DNA of 64,000 nucleotides from Vanessa cardui (lineage: Eukaryota; Arthropoda; Insecta; Lepidoptera; Nymphalidae), in contig NC_061131.1 of the NCBI RefSeq assembly GCF_905220365.1, positions 11,135,318 through 11,199,317 of the forward strand, in the 5' to 3' direction. Position 1 is the stretch's first letter. Every line of letters begins with the position of its first letter. A program made the position numbers and the translations under genes. This document shows, one piece after another, positions 41,742 through 54,086 of the stretch. The notes beneath the pieces are model-generated. The model was not told the origin of the DNA. It was given only the letters and a program-made list of their open reading frames with translations, and did no database searches.

Positions 41742-41850
41742 ATCATTACATAACGTAAAAGTTAGTCACTTACAGTAGTTACCCTATGTATGCTTGAGAT
41801 TTTTAAAATTTCGCAACGGATTTTGGTGCGGTTTGCATCCGTGCGAAGCA
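41742..41850 (-). repeat. Family E repeat, partial
   Basis: TATGTATGCTTGAGATTTTT and TTTCGCAACGGATTTTGGTG only. Confidence 0.6.
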
Positions 41851-41976
41851 GTAACGGGTCGCTTCGACCTACGGTCGAGATCCAAATATATATTTAATTT
41901 GTGAATAACAAACATTCAATTATTTCAATAGAAGTATACAAGCACTAAGGAATATGTTTGCAAAACAATCACAGTT

Positions 41977-42022
41977 TTATTCACAATGTGTCAAGCGATA
42001 TCGCTTGACACATTGTGAATAA
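41977..42022. repeat. Perfect 46-bp palindrome
   Basis: Centre AGCGAT|ATCGCT at 41999/42000, 23-base arms (TTATTCACAATGTGTCAAG...), no loop and no mismatch. Confidence 0.95.
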
Positions 42023-42032
42023 TATCATAAAA

Positions 42033-42098
42033 ATCCCAATATCATAAAAATGGTAATACGTGTATATACACGTATTACCATTTTTATGATATTGGGAT
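42033..42098. repeat. Perfect 66-bp palindrome
   Basis: Centre CGTGTAT|ATACACG at 42065/42066, 33-base arms (ATCCCAATATCATAAAAATG...). It starts 11 bases after the 46-bp palindrome and shares AATATCATAAAAAT with the spacer; the first palindrome's GTGTCAAG reappears right after it. Confidence 0.95.
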
Positions 42099-42264
42099 GT
42101 GTCAAGGCTTTGGAGCGCTGAAATGTAAGGTTTACTTTAGACTTTATATATACAATATATGTAATATAATGTGTTTGTGAACATATTTTGTGAATTTTAT
42201 TATTCAGTTATTTGGTATCTATTTTATTGTTGCTTTTATGTATACTACTTAGTATTTATATATA

Positions 42265-42456
42265 TTTATAGTATTATAAATGTGAAAGTAACTCTGTCGG
42301 TCTATCGCCCTTTCATTGCCAAACTAATGACCCGATAATTTGCTGAAATTTGGTATGAAGCAAATTTGGATCTCCAAGGAATGACATAGGCTACTTTTTT
42401 TGCCTAACGCCTGACACACAACCCCCTAAAACCCAAACGAAGACGAGGGAGATAAC
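42265..42456 (+). repeat. Family D repeat
   Basis: AGTATTATAAATGTGAAAGT to GACGAGGGAGATAACTCGT; complete with mutations. Confidence 0.72.
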
Positions 42457-43827
42457 TCGTTATATAACAAATAGAGTTCATATTAGTTGTATTCAAAAAT
42501 AATAAATAGCAATTCAGCCTGAAGGCGTCTTTGTAACGATTTCATTGTATCGTATCGTCGATAAAGAATTCTCATTAATCATCAATAAAATTGTCAATGG
42601 AATGAAATAACGAAATTTCAATATTTATGTTGTATTGTTATTCTCTCGTTTGTATTTTCTTTTTTATTTCCCCAGTCGAGACTAAGCTACTGTAATACCT
42701 AAGTCCTGTTTTTATACATTTTTGAAACGTTTAGCTATGGACATTAACACAATCACGTTCGTTTGAAAAAAGAAACATGTACAGTTCCGTAATGTGGCAA
42801 CATTTGCAAGACATAAATTTACAATAAAAAAAGTTTAATCAAAACTATTTCTATTGCTTTCATTTGACGATAAACCGAGTATACTATATCACGTTTTAAC
42901 CATCTTCAATAAGAACCGAAAATACTCCGAATTAGTGTATTATTTGAAATGTGTTTCATCAATATATTTATATTTAAATTTATACATAAATTTATATATA
43001 ATAAATAGCTAATGTATATGAATATATTATAAGTTAATAAAAACTAAAACAAAGTTAAAAATAATCCAAGATGTCACTTTTTCTAAGTGACAAAAAGCCT
43101 TTCGAATAAATCTTAAGTCTGTAGCCCATATACGTTTATCGTTAACAGCTTAACATCTATTCTCGGAATCGACTTCGCAAAGGCAATCGGAGACACTACT
43201 CCGAGAGCTCGACACTAAAAGGGGCAAATGAACTAATAAATGTTTTAAACGTTTCTGCGAAGTCACGAGGGTGTTGCAGCTTATTGCATTAAGTATCACG
43301 GAAAGTGCCCCACTAGGGGGGACTTGACTTTTGTTGTTCCGATTGCTTGTTAGCCTTATTTCATATGTAAGTTACTTTATGGGAAGTTCGAAATTTAATT
43401 TTCGATATATAAAGACTCCTTTGTGGATATTGCAAGTGATGAATACATATATAAGAACAGTTTTGAATCTACGTAATCTTATTTAAAGTACGGAATAGTT
43501 CATAATTTTGGCATCGTCGATGATTATTTGTGGGATCAACAACTCCTAGCTTACTATATAGAAGCATTACACGTACTGTCAAATTAATATCATCTTTCGG
43601 ATTTACCTGGCAAAAAGAAGAAGTGAATGAATCAGCGCGTTTAATATTATTTTTACATAATTAATAATAAAGGGGCATAAAGGAAATAATACACTGACCA
43701 TTGGATCAATTATATTAACGTAATTGATGTAATAGTAGCAGAAAGGATTGGGATGGTTATAGATGTGGTCGATAGATGGGTGAAGGGGATCACTTTTGAT
43801 TCGATTGCAAATTTTCAGTCCCTTTCT
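42457..43827. other. Non-coding, nothing recognised
   Basis: A GC-richer patch at 43165-43330 includes GACACTACTCCGAGAGCTCG and GTGCCCCACTAGGGGGGAC. No frame of note. Confidence 0.45.
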
Positions 43828-44050
43828 TAAATAAATAAATTAATATGAGACAACATCACATACATTACTCTGATCCCAATGAAAGTAGCTGAAGCACTTG
43901 TGTTATGGAAATCAGAAGTAACGACGGTACCACAAACACCCAGACCCAAGACAACACAGAAAACTAATGGTAATCTACATCGACTCGGCCGGGAATCGAA
44001 CCCGGGACATGAAAACCGGTGTACACACCACTCGACCATGGAGGTCGTCG
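43828..44050 (-). mobile_element. SINE family B, best-preserved copy
   Basis: A box CATGGTCGAGTGGTG and a perfect B box GGTTCGATTCC (reverse complement within 43991-44003). Body and ATTTATTTATTTA tail complete. Lacks a tRNA acceptor stem, so it is a SINE and not a tRNA gene. Confidence 0.85.
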
Positions 44051-44335
44051 TTTCTTGAAAAAGTAAGAAAAATGCTGTACAATTATGAACAGCCGCTGGA
44101 TATCCGATTCGATCGTCTTTAAGACATGCATTGATACGTTGGCCTCGTTGAACGGATCAAATTGGATACGCTCGCAAGCCGCTTAAAAATTCTTCCTCTA
44201 TTAAGTACCTTAGGTTAAGCACCTTCAATTTAAAAAGGACGCGTGGATCATTTGACTCTATGCTTTTAACCATTCCATGTACTTTTGATATGCATTTCTA
44301 TTACAAATTTAATATAACTTATTATTATATTTTAT

Positions 44336-44578
44336 ACAACAACAACAGCCTGTAAATTTGCCAGTCCTGGGCTAAGGCATCTTCTTCTCTTGAGGAGAAG
44401 TTTTAAAACATATTCCACCACGTTGTTCTAAAGCGGTTTGGTGGAATTCACATGTGGTAGCAGCACGATGTTTTCCTTCACCTCCGAGCACATGAATATT
44501 CAGCGGTGCTTGCCTGGGTTTGAACCCACAAATAATCGGTTAAGATGTACGCGTTCTATCCACTGGGCCATCTCGGCT
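44336..44578 (-). mobile_element. SINE family A copy with internal deletion
   Basis: Tail ACAACAACAACAGCCTG, body, and head CTGGGCCATCTCGGCT. About 40 bases are missing between the CACATGTGG and CACGATGTTTTCC segments. Confidence 0.85.
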
Positions 44579-45063
44579 AGTATTACATATTATAATCATT
44601 TCCTATTTATTGTACTAGAGTAGAAACTTTATTGTCAACTTTATACTGTTAACAGTAATTTGAAGCTGTTCTGTAAAATGTATAAATATATTGTGAAGGT
44701 TATAAACATCACACCTTTTAAATATTACGAGTTGATGCCTAAAGGCCAGTTTAACCGTTGATATCTCTCCCAGGAGTTGAGTCGAGTTTAACGAGTTCAA
44801 CATTATGTACGTGAATACAGTTGGTTTAATTGAACTCTCTAATTTGAACTAGAATTTTCCTCAACTCGATTAATTAAAAGTTAGTGCTTAAATTTAGAAC
44901 ATGGAAACAATCTAGATCGTGTTTACTGATTTCTATAAATCAATACAGAAGCAACACAGTTCATCGTATAAGTAATACATTTTCGAATACGCTTGAATAG
45001 ACACCTCTAAAATATTTATGATAAATAGACCGCGAGAACAGATGTCCTTAATAAGACACTGCC

Positions 45064-45180
45064 TACATTTGTCTGTCTTTCTTGGCGTTCAAGATTGCTT
45101 CAAAACAAATTTAATCAATTTCGGTTCAGCGGTTTCGTCATGAAAGAGCGACAGACTGAAAGGGTTACAGAGGTGACAGT
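45064..45180 (-). repeat. Family D repeat, partial
   Basis: TTTCGGTTCAGCGGTTTCG and ATGAAAGAGCGACAGACTGA mark the middle and the start of the element. Confidence 0.6.
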
Positions 45181-45210
45181 TTGCTTAAGGGTTACATAAA
45201 AGCAAGTTTT

Positions 45211-45519
45211 AACAAAACAAACAACAACAACAGCCTGTAAATTCCCACTGCTGGGCTAAAGGGCTTCTCTCCCTTTGAGGAGAAGGTTTTGAACAAATTC
45301 CACCACGCTGTTCCAATGCGGGTTGGTGGAATACACATGTGGCAGAATTTCTATGAAATTTGTCACATGCAGGTTTCCTCACGATGTTTTCCTTCACCGT
45401 TGAGCACGAGATGAATTATAAAGACAAATTAAGCACATGAATCAGCGGTGCTTGCCTGGGTTTGAACTCGCAATCATCGGTTAAGATGCACGCGTTCTAA
45501 CCACTGGGCCATCTCGACT
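45211..45519 (-). mobile_element. SINE family A copy, well preserved
   Basis: CAA-rich tail at 45211-45230 and complete body and head (CCACTGGGCCATCTCGAC). Very close to the copies at 3026 and 15817, so relatively young. Confidence 0.9.
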
Positions 45520-47761
45520 CTGTGTCGAAGTGGTAACACACATACACAAAGTAAGAATGACGAAAACGTAAATATAAATAAGTTCTTATAGGTACTCGTT
45601 TTATTAATGCTCCGACTATGATATATAAGATGTTTCGCTTCTTGCTCCTGTATTTACACAGGTTTAAAGACCTTTTAATCATACAAAGTATTGAGTTTTG
45701 CGGTCAAATAGCTGATGGGTGGAAAGAATTTAACCTGCATAAACCCCAGCAGTAAAACTTTTAATGTGTATAATACATTATATTCATAAAGCGTACATTA
45801 TAACTCTATAAAGATTTGTTGAGATAATTTACAACAAGATTTAAAAATAAAAAAGCAACTTCTTTTGACCTTTCAGTGTTAATGCAGTCAAAGGAATATC
45901 TTTCTCGTTGATTTCACAAGATACGGACATATTGTCAAAGGCAGAGAGCACAAAGTAATACGAAATGCATCGAAGTACGTACAATAAATATTACAGAAAT
46001 GTTATAAAATTCCAGACAGTGCTAGACGACGTGTCATCTTCGCCAGCGCATTATAAGATAGAAGAAGTATTTAATAAAGTAGGTGTTATATTACAAGGCC
46101 GTCTTGCGTCATTTATATTATTTTTGAAATAAAATATATCGTAATAAATTTGCATTGCTTATAAAGTGTACTATTGTCACAGCAGAATACCGATAAACTA
46201 AATCAATTATTAGCTGATTAAGCGAATGCAAGACAAAACTAACTCTTGAACCAAGTGTAAAACTTTGTAATTCGTACAGTTTTCGAAACCCCGGTCAGAT
46301 CGGTTTTCTTACACGTGATCGGCCGAAATTCGCAAATGATATTTATGAATCTATCCAAATTAGTTAATGAATAACTTTAAATCATTATAATATACTTTGT
46401 TTTGACTGTTTATAAAGATATAACCAAAACTATTGCGGCTAAAAGGCTAGAAATTTTTAAACTTCCTTTATTTTATAATCTAAGCAATCACCAAAACAGC
46501 ATCTCAAAAAATGTCAAGTCAAGGGGGAAATTGAGTTCATTTTGAGACAGGGCGGGAAGTAGCGGGGTTGAGTGAACAGTTACTTATTCGATGTGTTATG
46601 AAACAAATGACAAGTTTTTTAATTTATATTTATATACATAAGAATTTTTAGTCTTTATTATCCTGTTATATCGGAGTTCCGATTCTTTGGGTAAAAAATG
46701 AATCAGCCCTGTCATTTCACTTTAATTAATTTTACATATTATTTGTCATAATTGTGCCCTTTTTATAATAATTGATGCAAACCGCTACTCCAAGTTAAGT
46801 AGCGCTATTAAGCCTTACTCAAATAACAACAATATCAGTAATGTTAATATTTTTATTTTTGTTTCAGGTAATTTTGGCGTAACATACGAGTGAATAAAAA
46901 TTTCATACGAACGCTTGAGAGTGTTCGCATTGCAAATGTCGTAAATTTAAGTAAGCGTATTCATTTTTACATTTTTATTTAACTTTATGATAACTCCAGT
47001 ACGAGTGGGTCAAATCTTGCAACTGAATTTTATTCAATTCCACCAAACAATTGAAGTGAATTATTGCGTACATTTTTTGCGCTGGTAAAGATAAATCTAC
47101 TGTTATATTAAAGTTCGATTTAAAAAAAGGAATTCACATTGTAATTTACTATAATCTATTCCAATGAGAATAGGAAACCAAAACAAACCGTACTTTTCAA
47201 TAACACAAGTATTTTGTAGATAAGGCCAGGATATGATTTATTGTAATCAGTGTATATTATAAGTTTAAAAATGGTTATTTACTAACGAAAGTTGAAAGTA
47301 ATACTTAATTTATTCAAAAATCCATAAATAAAAATGCAAATTTTCAAACGTTTGTCACGTGTCACAAAACGCTCCTTATTGGCCGGGCTTATGATGAAGT
47401 CATTTTCTTGTAAACTTTGCTTTTACTATATGTACCACAGATTAAAAGTGCAGCGCCATATTGTCCAAGTCGCGTCTTTGCGCGCTATTTAAATATGGAA
47501 TTTTTAATATGATACTTTTCGGCAAATATGTACTAGAAATAAAAACACAACTTTTACTGGGTTCCTTTACTCCTACTAAATAATATAAAATGGATTTTAA
47601 AAACCAGTCAAATAGCATACACTTACACTTTAATTTTACTTCTAAAGTAACGAGAACAATATTTCCGTGTCAATTAAAATGGCGGCTTCGTCTTAGGATG
47701 TTCGCTAAACGAATGAAGACTGAATAAATGTATACAGATAAAAAATATATTATATTTATAA
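45520..47761. other. Non-coding; possible promoter-like motifs near 47.68 kb
   Basis: AAAATGGCGGC at 47677-47687 matches the known YY1/Pho-type binding sequence, and an ATTGGCC CCAAT-type element is near 47379. No gene start follows on the plus strand, so the meaning is open. Confidence 0.35.
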
Positions 47762-48143
47762 TTATATTGTATAGAGTTTGAGTAAATCCTCATATTGTAA
47801 ATACCCAAAATTAATGTCCTTCAAACCGGACAGCTTGAACTCATCAGCATTGTAAATGAACACAACATGCTGAGTCAGGACGGTGGCGTCACATGCCATT
47901 TTTATTTTTGAATTTTCCATTGTGTAATACAATTGTTTATAGCTATTGTTGTGTGTACGTTTTAGCGAATACAGGAAATTAAGGAAAGGCTCGTTTTTAT
48001 TCACTAAAGAGGAAATTATTTCGACAGAAATCATTTCACGGACGATTTTAAGTGCAACGTTTTCATATGCAACTACTGAGTAACATTTCTTGCACCGGAA
48101 GGTATGTCTGTCACTTGTATGGTAGCTTTTTTGTATTTGATTA
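47762..48143 (-). CDS. Candidate 3'-terminal coding exon, about 126 codons, unidentified protein
   Basis: A plausible acceptor (AATTTAG) at 48144 is followed by a frame open for 382 nt to a TAA at 47762. It reads NQIQKSYHTSDRHTFRCKKC and ends FGYLQYEDLLKLYTI. The CKKC pair could be half of a zinc knuckle. Composition is balanced and unlike the repeat-derived frames around it. The nearest in-frame ATG (48034) lies inside the exon, so this is more likely a last exon than a complete small gene. I considered UBE3D-type and Mis18-type CxxC proteins but the match is too weak to name. No partner exon is certain; a possible one lies near 48341-48600. Confidence 0.4.
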
Positions 48144-48660
48144 CTAAATTATAATACAACCATTTATTATGCCCCTTTGGTTATAATTTTTTAATTATAA
48201 TTATTTATACATACGATCCTTACTTTTTGCATAAGAGCTTAATAAACCTAAGCAAATAGCTCATAATAACCATAACCTAATTAATAATAACCGAATATCC
48301 TGAGTCAACATTATAACGACCTCTCTAAGCGATTAAAGTGTTAATTGCATTTACGAGTAGGTAGTAAATTATAGTTTGAAAAATCCTTTTTGAATTCGAA
48401 ATTTAAATTAGCGAGTATTTTGATATGAAAATAAAATATATGGTCGTATATTTTACATTTTAAGGATTGTAGAAGCATATCGCACTGAAAACACACTGAT
48501 ATATATATACTTTTTACATTGCATATTTTTTTGAACACTGACAAATCCGCTTGCCGCTGGTAAAAAACGCGGAAGGTACTATCGTTGGGTATTGGTTTTT
48601 ATAAGGATTTGTCCTCACAAAGTTTTACAGCCAAAAAACCACAACGTTGATAAAACTTTG
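48144..48660. other. Intron or intergenic sequence next to the 48-kb candidate exon
   Basis: A minus frame open over about 48341-48600 reads KPIPNDSTFRVFYQRQADLS and further; it might be an upstream exon of the 47762-48143 candidate but no clean donor was found. Confidence 0.3.
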
Positions 48661-48835
48661 ACGTCCACCGTGGTCGAATAGTGTGTGTGTGTGTTTTCAT
48701 GGCACTCCGAGGTCTTGAGTTCGATTCCCAGCCGAGTCGATGAAGAAAAAGTTCTTTATTTTTCTATGCTGTCTTGGGTCTGGATGTGTATGGATCAAAG
48801 TAATGTTTATGATGCCCAATATTTTTTATATTCAC
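48661..48835 (+). mobile_element. SINE family B copy with expanded GT run
   Basis: A box ACCGTGGTCGAATAGTG, a GTGTGTGTGTGT stretch, B box AGTTCGATTCC, then GTCTTGGGTCTGGATGTGT. The 3' half is shortened. Confidence 0.8.
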
Positions 48836-49777
48836 TTTAAAACTTAGCTAACTTAACTGATGTAGGTTGTTGGGGTCAATGAACTGAAGAATATTAATAT
48901 CAATTATATCAACAATAAAAAATTCTCAGAGTTAACAATAGACAAAGCCCCCATATCCAAGACCCAAGCAAATGAACTCGTGGGCGGAGTAACTCAACTC
49001 AAATACGTACATTTTGCATATTTACTTGAGTATAATACCTATAAAACCAATAAATAGAATAGGTAACAAATTTGTATGAAAATCCATATTACATACTTGC
49101 TTTAAATATTAGATGCAATTATTCATGTAATGATTACTCAGTAAGATTTGCAAGTAACCTTTGTCAAGGACGAAGCAGTCACACGTTCGGTCACATTCAG
49201 AACATTTATTTAATAAAATTTACACAATAATGTATCGTCTGATTTTAAAAAGGCGACATTCGTATTTGTGTGCATAATAAAATTATAGACAAAGACAAAA
49301 TACTATGCACATATCTGTTCTTGATGTTCTTTTGTTTTTTATTTGGTAGCATTCTTTTTCTTTATTAACGATAGACAGTTGCACTTATAACTTTACATTT
49401 ATTATTATTTTTATATTAAATTAAAGGATACATTTAAAAAAGTAAAACTACTGAAGTATATTGTTAATGTTAGCAACATGCATTAATACAATCTTAATAA
49501 ATAATTAAATATCATTTATTTGTAGAATATTGAATTTCTTTCGGGTCATAACTTTGTTCAAACTTACTTCAAATAATTTGAAATAGAGGTAAAATTCGTA
49601 ATGTCAAACATTAGTCAAATGTCGTCTATAATAATTAATAATATAGCAGCTATTTCGGTTTTAACCTTTGAATTTATTCTCAATATTAATAGAAAAAACA
49701 AACACTTTGACTTATTTGATATTGCTTCAAAATAAGTAATTTGAATTAGGTCTAAATATAATTTTTAGATTTTATTT

Positions 49778-49948
49778 CCTGGCCGAGTCGATGTATGTAT
49801 GTGTACCATTAGTTTTCTATGTTGTCCTGGGACTGGGTGTTTGTGGTACCGTCGTTACTTCTGATTTCCATAACACAAGTGCTTCAGCTACTTATATTGG
49901 GATCAGAGTAATGTATGTGATGTTGTCTCTTATTATTTAAAAAAAATA
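49778..49948 (+). mobile_element. SINE family B, 5'-truncated
   Basis: Starts inside the B box (CCTGGCCGAGTCGATG) and runs through the body to GTGATGTTGTCTCTTATT and an A-rich tail. Confidence 0.8.
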
Positions 49949-50684
49949 TCCTAATATAATACCTAGTTTTTATACATTTATATATTGACACTCACTCGTG
50001 TGAATCATAATTTGTATTGATGAATAGACGAGTAATCACACAGATATTCCTTATCATATGTTTTCTTATATAATACGGGATGATCCTTTAATCTCGAACT
50101 GTACTGCTCTACTCCCGTAACTTTTAGTATGACGTTAAAAAGATAGATAGATAATCTTTCTTCATAAATTTACAACATACCTACTTCTAAAACATTTTTG
50201 ATCTCATATAGCAATTTTGAAATCATATAGCTCGTTTCCAAATCCGTAGATTGTAATAAACAAATACTTACAAACTCAAACGCAATTCCTTTATTCGATA
50301 TGAGAGCATTACACTTACTTATTGATGGTCAAATTAAACACTACCACCGCTTCAGAAATGAAAATAACCTGACCTGAGAAGAACCGCGAAACAAACTCAC
50401 AATTTTATTATTTACATATAATTAATATGAATAGAAACGCCAGGAGACGATCGTTTCATTCCCGAGGCGAAATCAATCATAAACTCACCAATTGTATAAT
50501 AACCTTTCGCACAGAAACGTTCCTTAATATTTCTTTTTATTTCGGCAACAGAAGCATTTTGATACCTATATATAAACATAAGTAATGGTAAAATAATCGT
50601 ATCCGTAAATAACGATCAGATATCCATAATACCATGGCCAATACCCGCTAATGCTAGGATTGCAGATGAAAATAACGCAACAAA
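49949..50684. other. Non-coding, nothing recognised
   Basis: Unique-looking AT-rich DNA between a family B SINE and the GC-rich island. Confidence 0.45.
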
Positions 50685-50850
50685 TCAAGCAGCTCGCATC
50701 CATGTGATTGATGCGGCGGCGAGCGCTTAATTGCGCGCCTCCATCATTTATATTGTTGTCATTTAATCTCCCCAGCACCCACCGCCTGGCCTGTCCACTT
50801 AAAAAATCGTTACGGATATAAGAGGGTTCAGGATCGCAAATCGCAATCAC
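50685..50850. promoter_or_regulatory. GC-rich island with homeodomain-like cores
   Basis: GATGCGGCGGCGAGCGCTTAATTGCGCGCC and the CATTTAATCTCCCCAGCACC stretch are unlike flanking DNA, and TAAT cores occur in them. The 94-codon minus frame across it has no recognisable protein. A conserved non-coding element is possible. Confidence 0.25.
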
Positions 50851-50956
50851 GTTTTATATCCACGATATATGTCTGATATCGGAGCGAATTGCTATTTGAT
50901 AATTCCTTCGAATGTTAATACTAATTAAATGTGATTATACGTATTGTCGATATGTA

Positions 50957-51239
50957 GAGCCAAGATGGTCCAGTGGTTAGTACGCGTGCATTTTAACTGA
51001 TGATTTCGGGTTCAAACCCAGGCAAGTACCACTATAAATATGTGCTTAATTTGTGTTTATAATTCATCATCGGTGAAGGAAAACATCGTGAGGAAACCTG
51101 CATGTGTCTAATTTAATCGAAATTCTGCCACATGTGCATTCCACCAACCAGCATTGAATATGTTCCAAACCTTTTTCTTAATGGGAGAGGAGCCCTTAGC
51201 CCAGCAGTGGGAAAATTCCAGGCTGTTACTTTACTTTCT
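50957..51239 (+). mobile_element. SINE family A copy
   Basis: Head GATGGTCCAGTGGTTAGTAC, B box GGGTTCAAACCCAGGC, body with two small deletions, and CCAGGCTGTTACTTTACTTT end. Confidence 0.88.
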
Positions 51240-53619
51240 ACGTATTGTGAATAACTTCATTTTGTAAAACAAAGTTTTACACTAGTTACATATATAGCGC
51301 CTTGACGCGTCTGTCTAACTGAATGAAACTCAAAAGTCGAATCCTGTGAACAAGACATTCTTAGATAATGTCGAAATATCGAGCTCCACTAACTAAAAAT
51401 AAAAATAAACATGGTAAATATTCCGTATTTAATAAATGTAATAAGAAGCTCAATATTTTTTTTGTTGCTAGTAAATTTTGTTCTGTATGCGTACCTACAA
51501 TTATACATATATATTATATATATAATATTAAATGTAATGGCTACGACGATGGACTGTAAGTGATCATCAATTTAATTTATTGATATCACATAAGTGACAA
51601 TGTATGTCTTTGTTGATAATCAATTCTTTAAACCTAATAATTACACAACTTCTCTTATTGATGAAGTGATCAAGGCTTTACATACATTTAGATTTAGAAT
51701 TTGTGTTAAATTATTGTAATGACGATTATTGTTAAAGATTAAGAATGGTGATAGATTTTTGACTATTAGAACTATACAGGATTTGTAACTATTTATTTAG
51801 ATATTGAAACACTCAACTGTATTTATCCATTATTATCATAAAGTTATTCCGTTTCATTTACGTAATTCGTCCGTCAAATCAATCCCTGATGTGATTTCGG
51901 GTACGCTCAATGTTGGTAATGCAGCTTTCCGAAAACACGTGGAACATTCCTCTCTAAATAACGGAAGTGAAATCTAATCGAACGGAATAGTTAATAATAA
52001 TTAGTATTTGAACGTTAATGTTTTCTACATACTTGATGCATATGCGCTTAATTATTTTTGATTTATACAAGTAAACTGTTGAAAATATATTCAACCGGCT
52101 TCAGAATACATACTTAATCATAGGGAAAAACGATAATAAAACGAAATACATAAACATATATATACATACATAAATATTTTTTGTAGTCTACCGTCTGGTT
52201 AGGTACCACCACCCACTCATCAGTTATTCTACCGCCAAACAACAGTATTGTTGTGTTCCGGTTTGAAGGGTGAGTGGGCCAGTGTAACTACAGGCACAAA
52301 GGACATAGTATCTTAGTTTCCAAGGTTAGTGGCGCATTGGCAATTTAAGGAATAGTTAGTATTTTTTACAGTGTTATTGTCTATAATAAATGGTGTCTAT
52401 GATAAATGGGTAATGGTGACCACTTACCATCAGGTGGCCCATATGCTCGTCCGCTAACATATACCATAAAAAAATATATTATATATTAATACAATCACAA
52501 TGTGATAATTAATATCTAAACATATTACTTATAAGATCAACGAAGAATTTTTTATTAAAAGTGTGATCGGAAATGAAGCATCAAAGTCGGCCTTCACAGG
52601 AAAGGATACTTATTTTTCTCTACATGTGTCTGTATGAGAATCACGTAGAAACCATTTTACTATCGAACTCAGACAGGACATTTCATCAAACGATATAACT
52701 TAATACAATTCTCTTATAGTATCTAGTTAGAACCTAATATCTCTATTTATAATACAAAGTGTTTGTGCGAGTGTTTGCGCACAGGTAAGAGAATGTATCG
52801 AATTCTTTTTTTGCAATGGGAATTAAAAATTTGCGTTCGAAATTTAAATTTTCGCAAGAAATTCGCGGCTTATTTAAACGTCTATTTTTTTTTTATGTAT
52901 TATTATTTAGTAATTCATTGACCGTGAGTCATTTTGCTTTTGTCAATTGATATCGTAATATATATTTAAGTATTCGATATCTTCACGACTGTATTTTAAT
53001 CCGTGTATTATTGGTGTCTTGGTCATTTGTGCACTATTACACTGTAAGTTATTCCTTATTTAACCTTTAGGTATATAGTATTGTAAAGCTAGAAAATAAT
53101 ATAGGTATGGTAGATAGGCCTCTTATGTATGATAAGTGTTATTAGTTGATATACTTTTTAAAATTGTCATTCACCCTCATTTCGTTATAAATATAGTCGT
53201 ATGAAATTTATGAAACTTTACCTATAGCATACAAAACGTCACCCTCATTTTTCACCGCAGATCTCGAGTAGGGAATTAAGAATGACGTATGTTTACTCCA
53301 TTAAAAAATATTTCCTTACAAAATTTCATCCAAATTGGTTTAGCAGTTTAAGCGTGAAGAGGAGGAGATACTTTTCAAATTTTGACTGCATGCAAAACAG
53401 ACGATCATAGAGTCCGTAACAAGTAAAGTTTTGTAATTTTTATTAAACGCAAACGCGTTCTTTTTTCGAATTAACATAATTTGCCTCAACTCTAATTCAT
53501 TTTTAAAATAGTTTATAATGTAAAGGTGTACCGGTTTTATCTACATTACGTGCCTTAACTACTGCGTAGAAGTATGACATTGAAGAGATAAGAAGTAATT
53601 TTTTAGATAATATCTCTGC
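51240..53619. other. AT-rich DNA with one family C copy
   Basis: A 63-codon plus frame at 51368 runs through simple AT repeats and is not credible. Nothing else recognised before the LINE. Confidence 0.5.
52185..52475 (+). mobile_element. Family C copy, near full-length
   Basis: From GTTAGGTACCACCACCCAC through CATCAGGTGGCCCATATGC to TATACCATAAAAAAA. A 20-base partial repeat of GGTGTCTATGATAAATGG lies just before the tail. Confidence 0.8.
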
Positions 53620-54086
53620 TGATGGCGATTTTTCTCTTGTACGGCAGCAAGATGGCCAGTTCTTGCAAGACATGTCCAGTTACTTCACGACGTAAGGTGA
53701 AGATGCAGCAAAGGATGTATGGCGTTACGCGGCTAAATCCCATTCATGACGAACTCATCCATGACACCGCTGGCGTTCATGACGTTTCGGATAAGTTGCG
53801 AAAGTTTTTGAAGTGGTAGTGCCACACTGCATACCTCTCGGTTGCAGTCGAATGGGCCGGCACGCCCGGGGAAGTACCACTATCTCACTTAAAATCGGCG
53901 TGAAGTGGTAGCTATGCTACCGCGTTTCGTCCGGTAAGTGAGAGTTCCGGAGGCCCGATCCCTCTCCCCCCAAAACATGGTTGTGCAGAATTTGGTGACA
54001 TTACCCCAGGAGGGTACCATCAGCGACTGCGGTGGAGAATCCCTCTCTGGGCATCCATGCTCAGGACGTACACCGCCTGAGCAGGG

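Noticed and set aside
43980..44050. tRNA gene
   Set aside because: A and B boxes are present but there is no acceptor stem, and the same sequence recurs as a SINE.
50566..50850. 94-codon minus-strand frame
   Set aside because: Spans a GC-rich island but the peptide has no known features and the second half is AT-rich noise.
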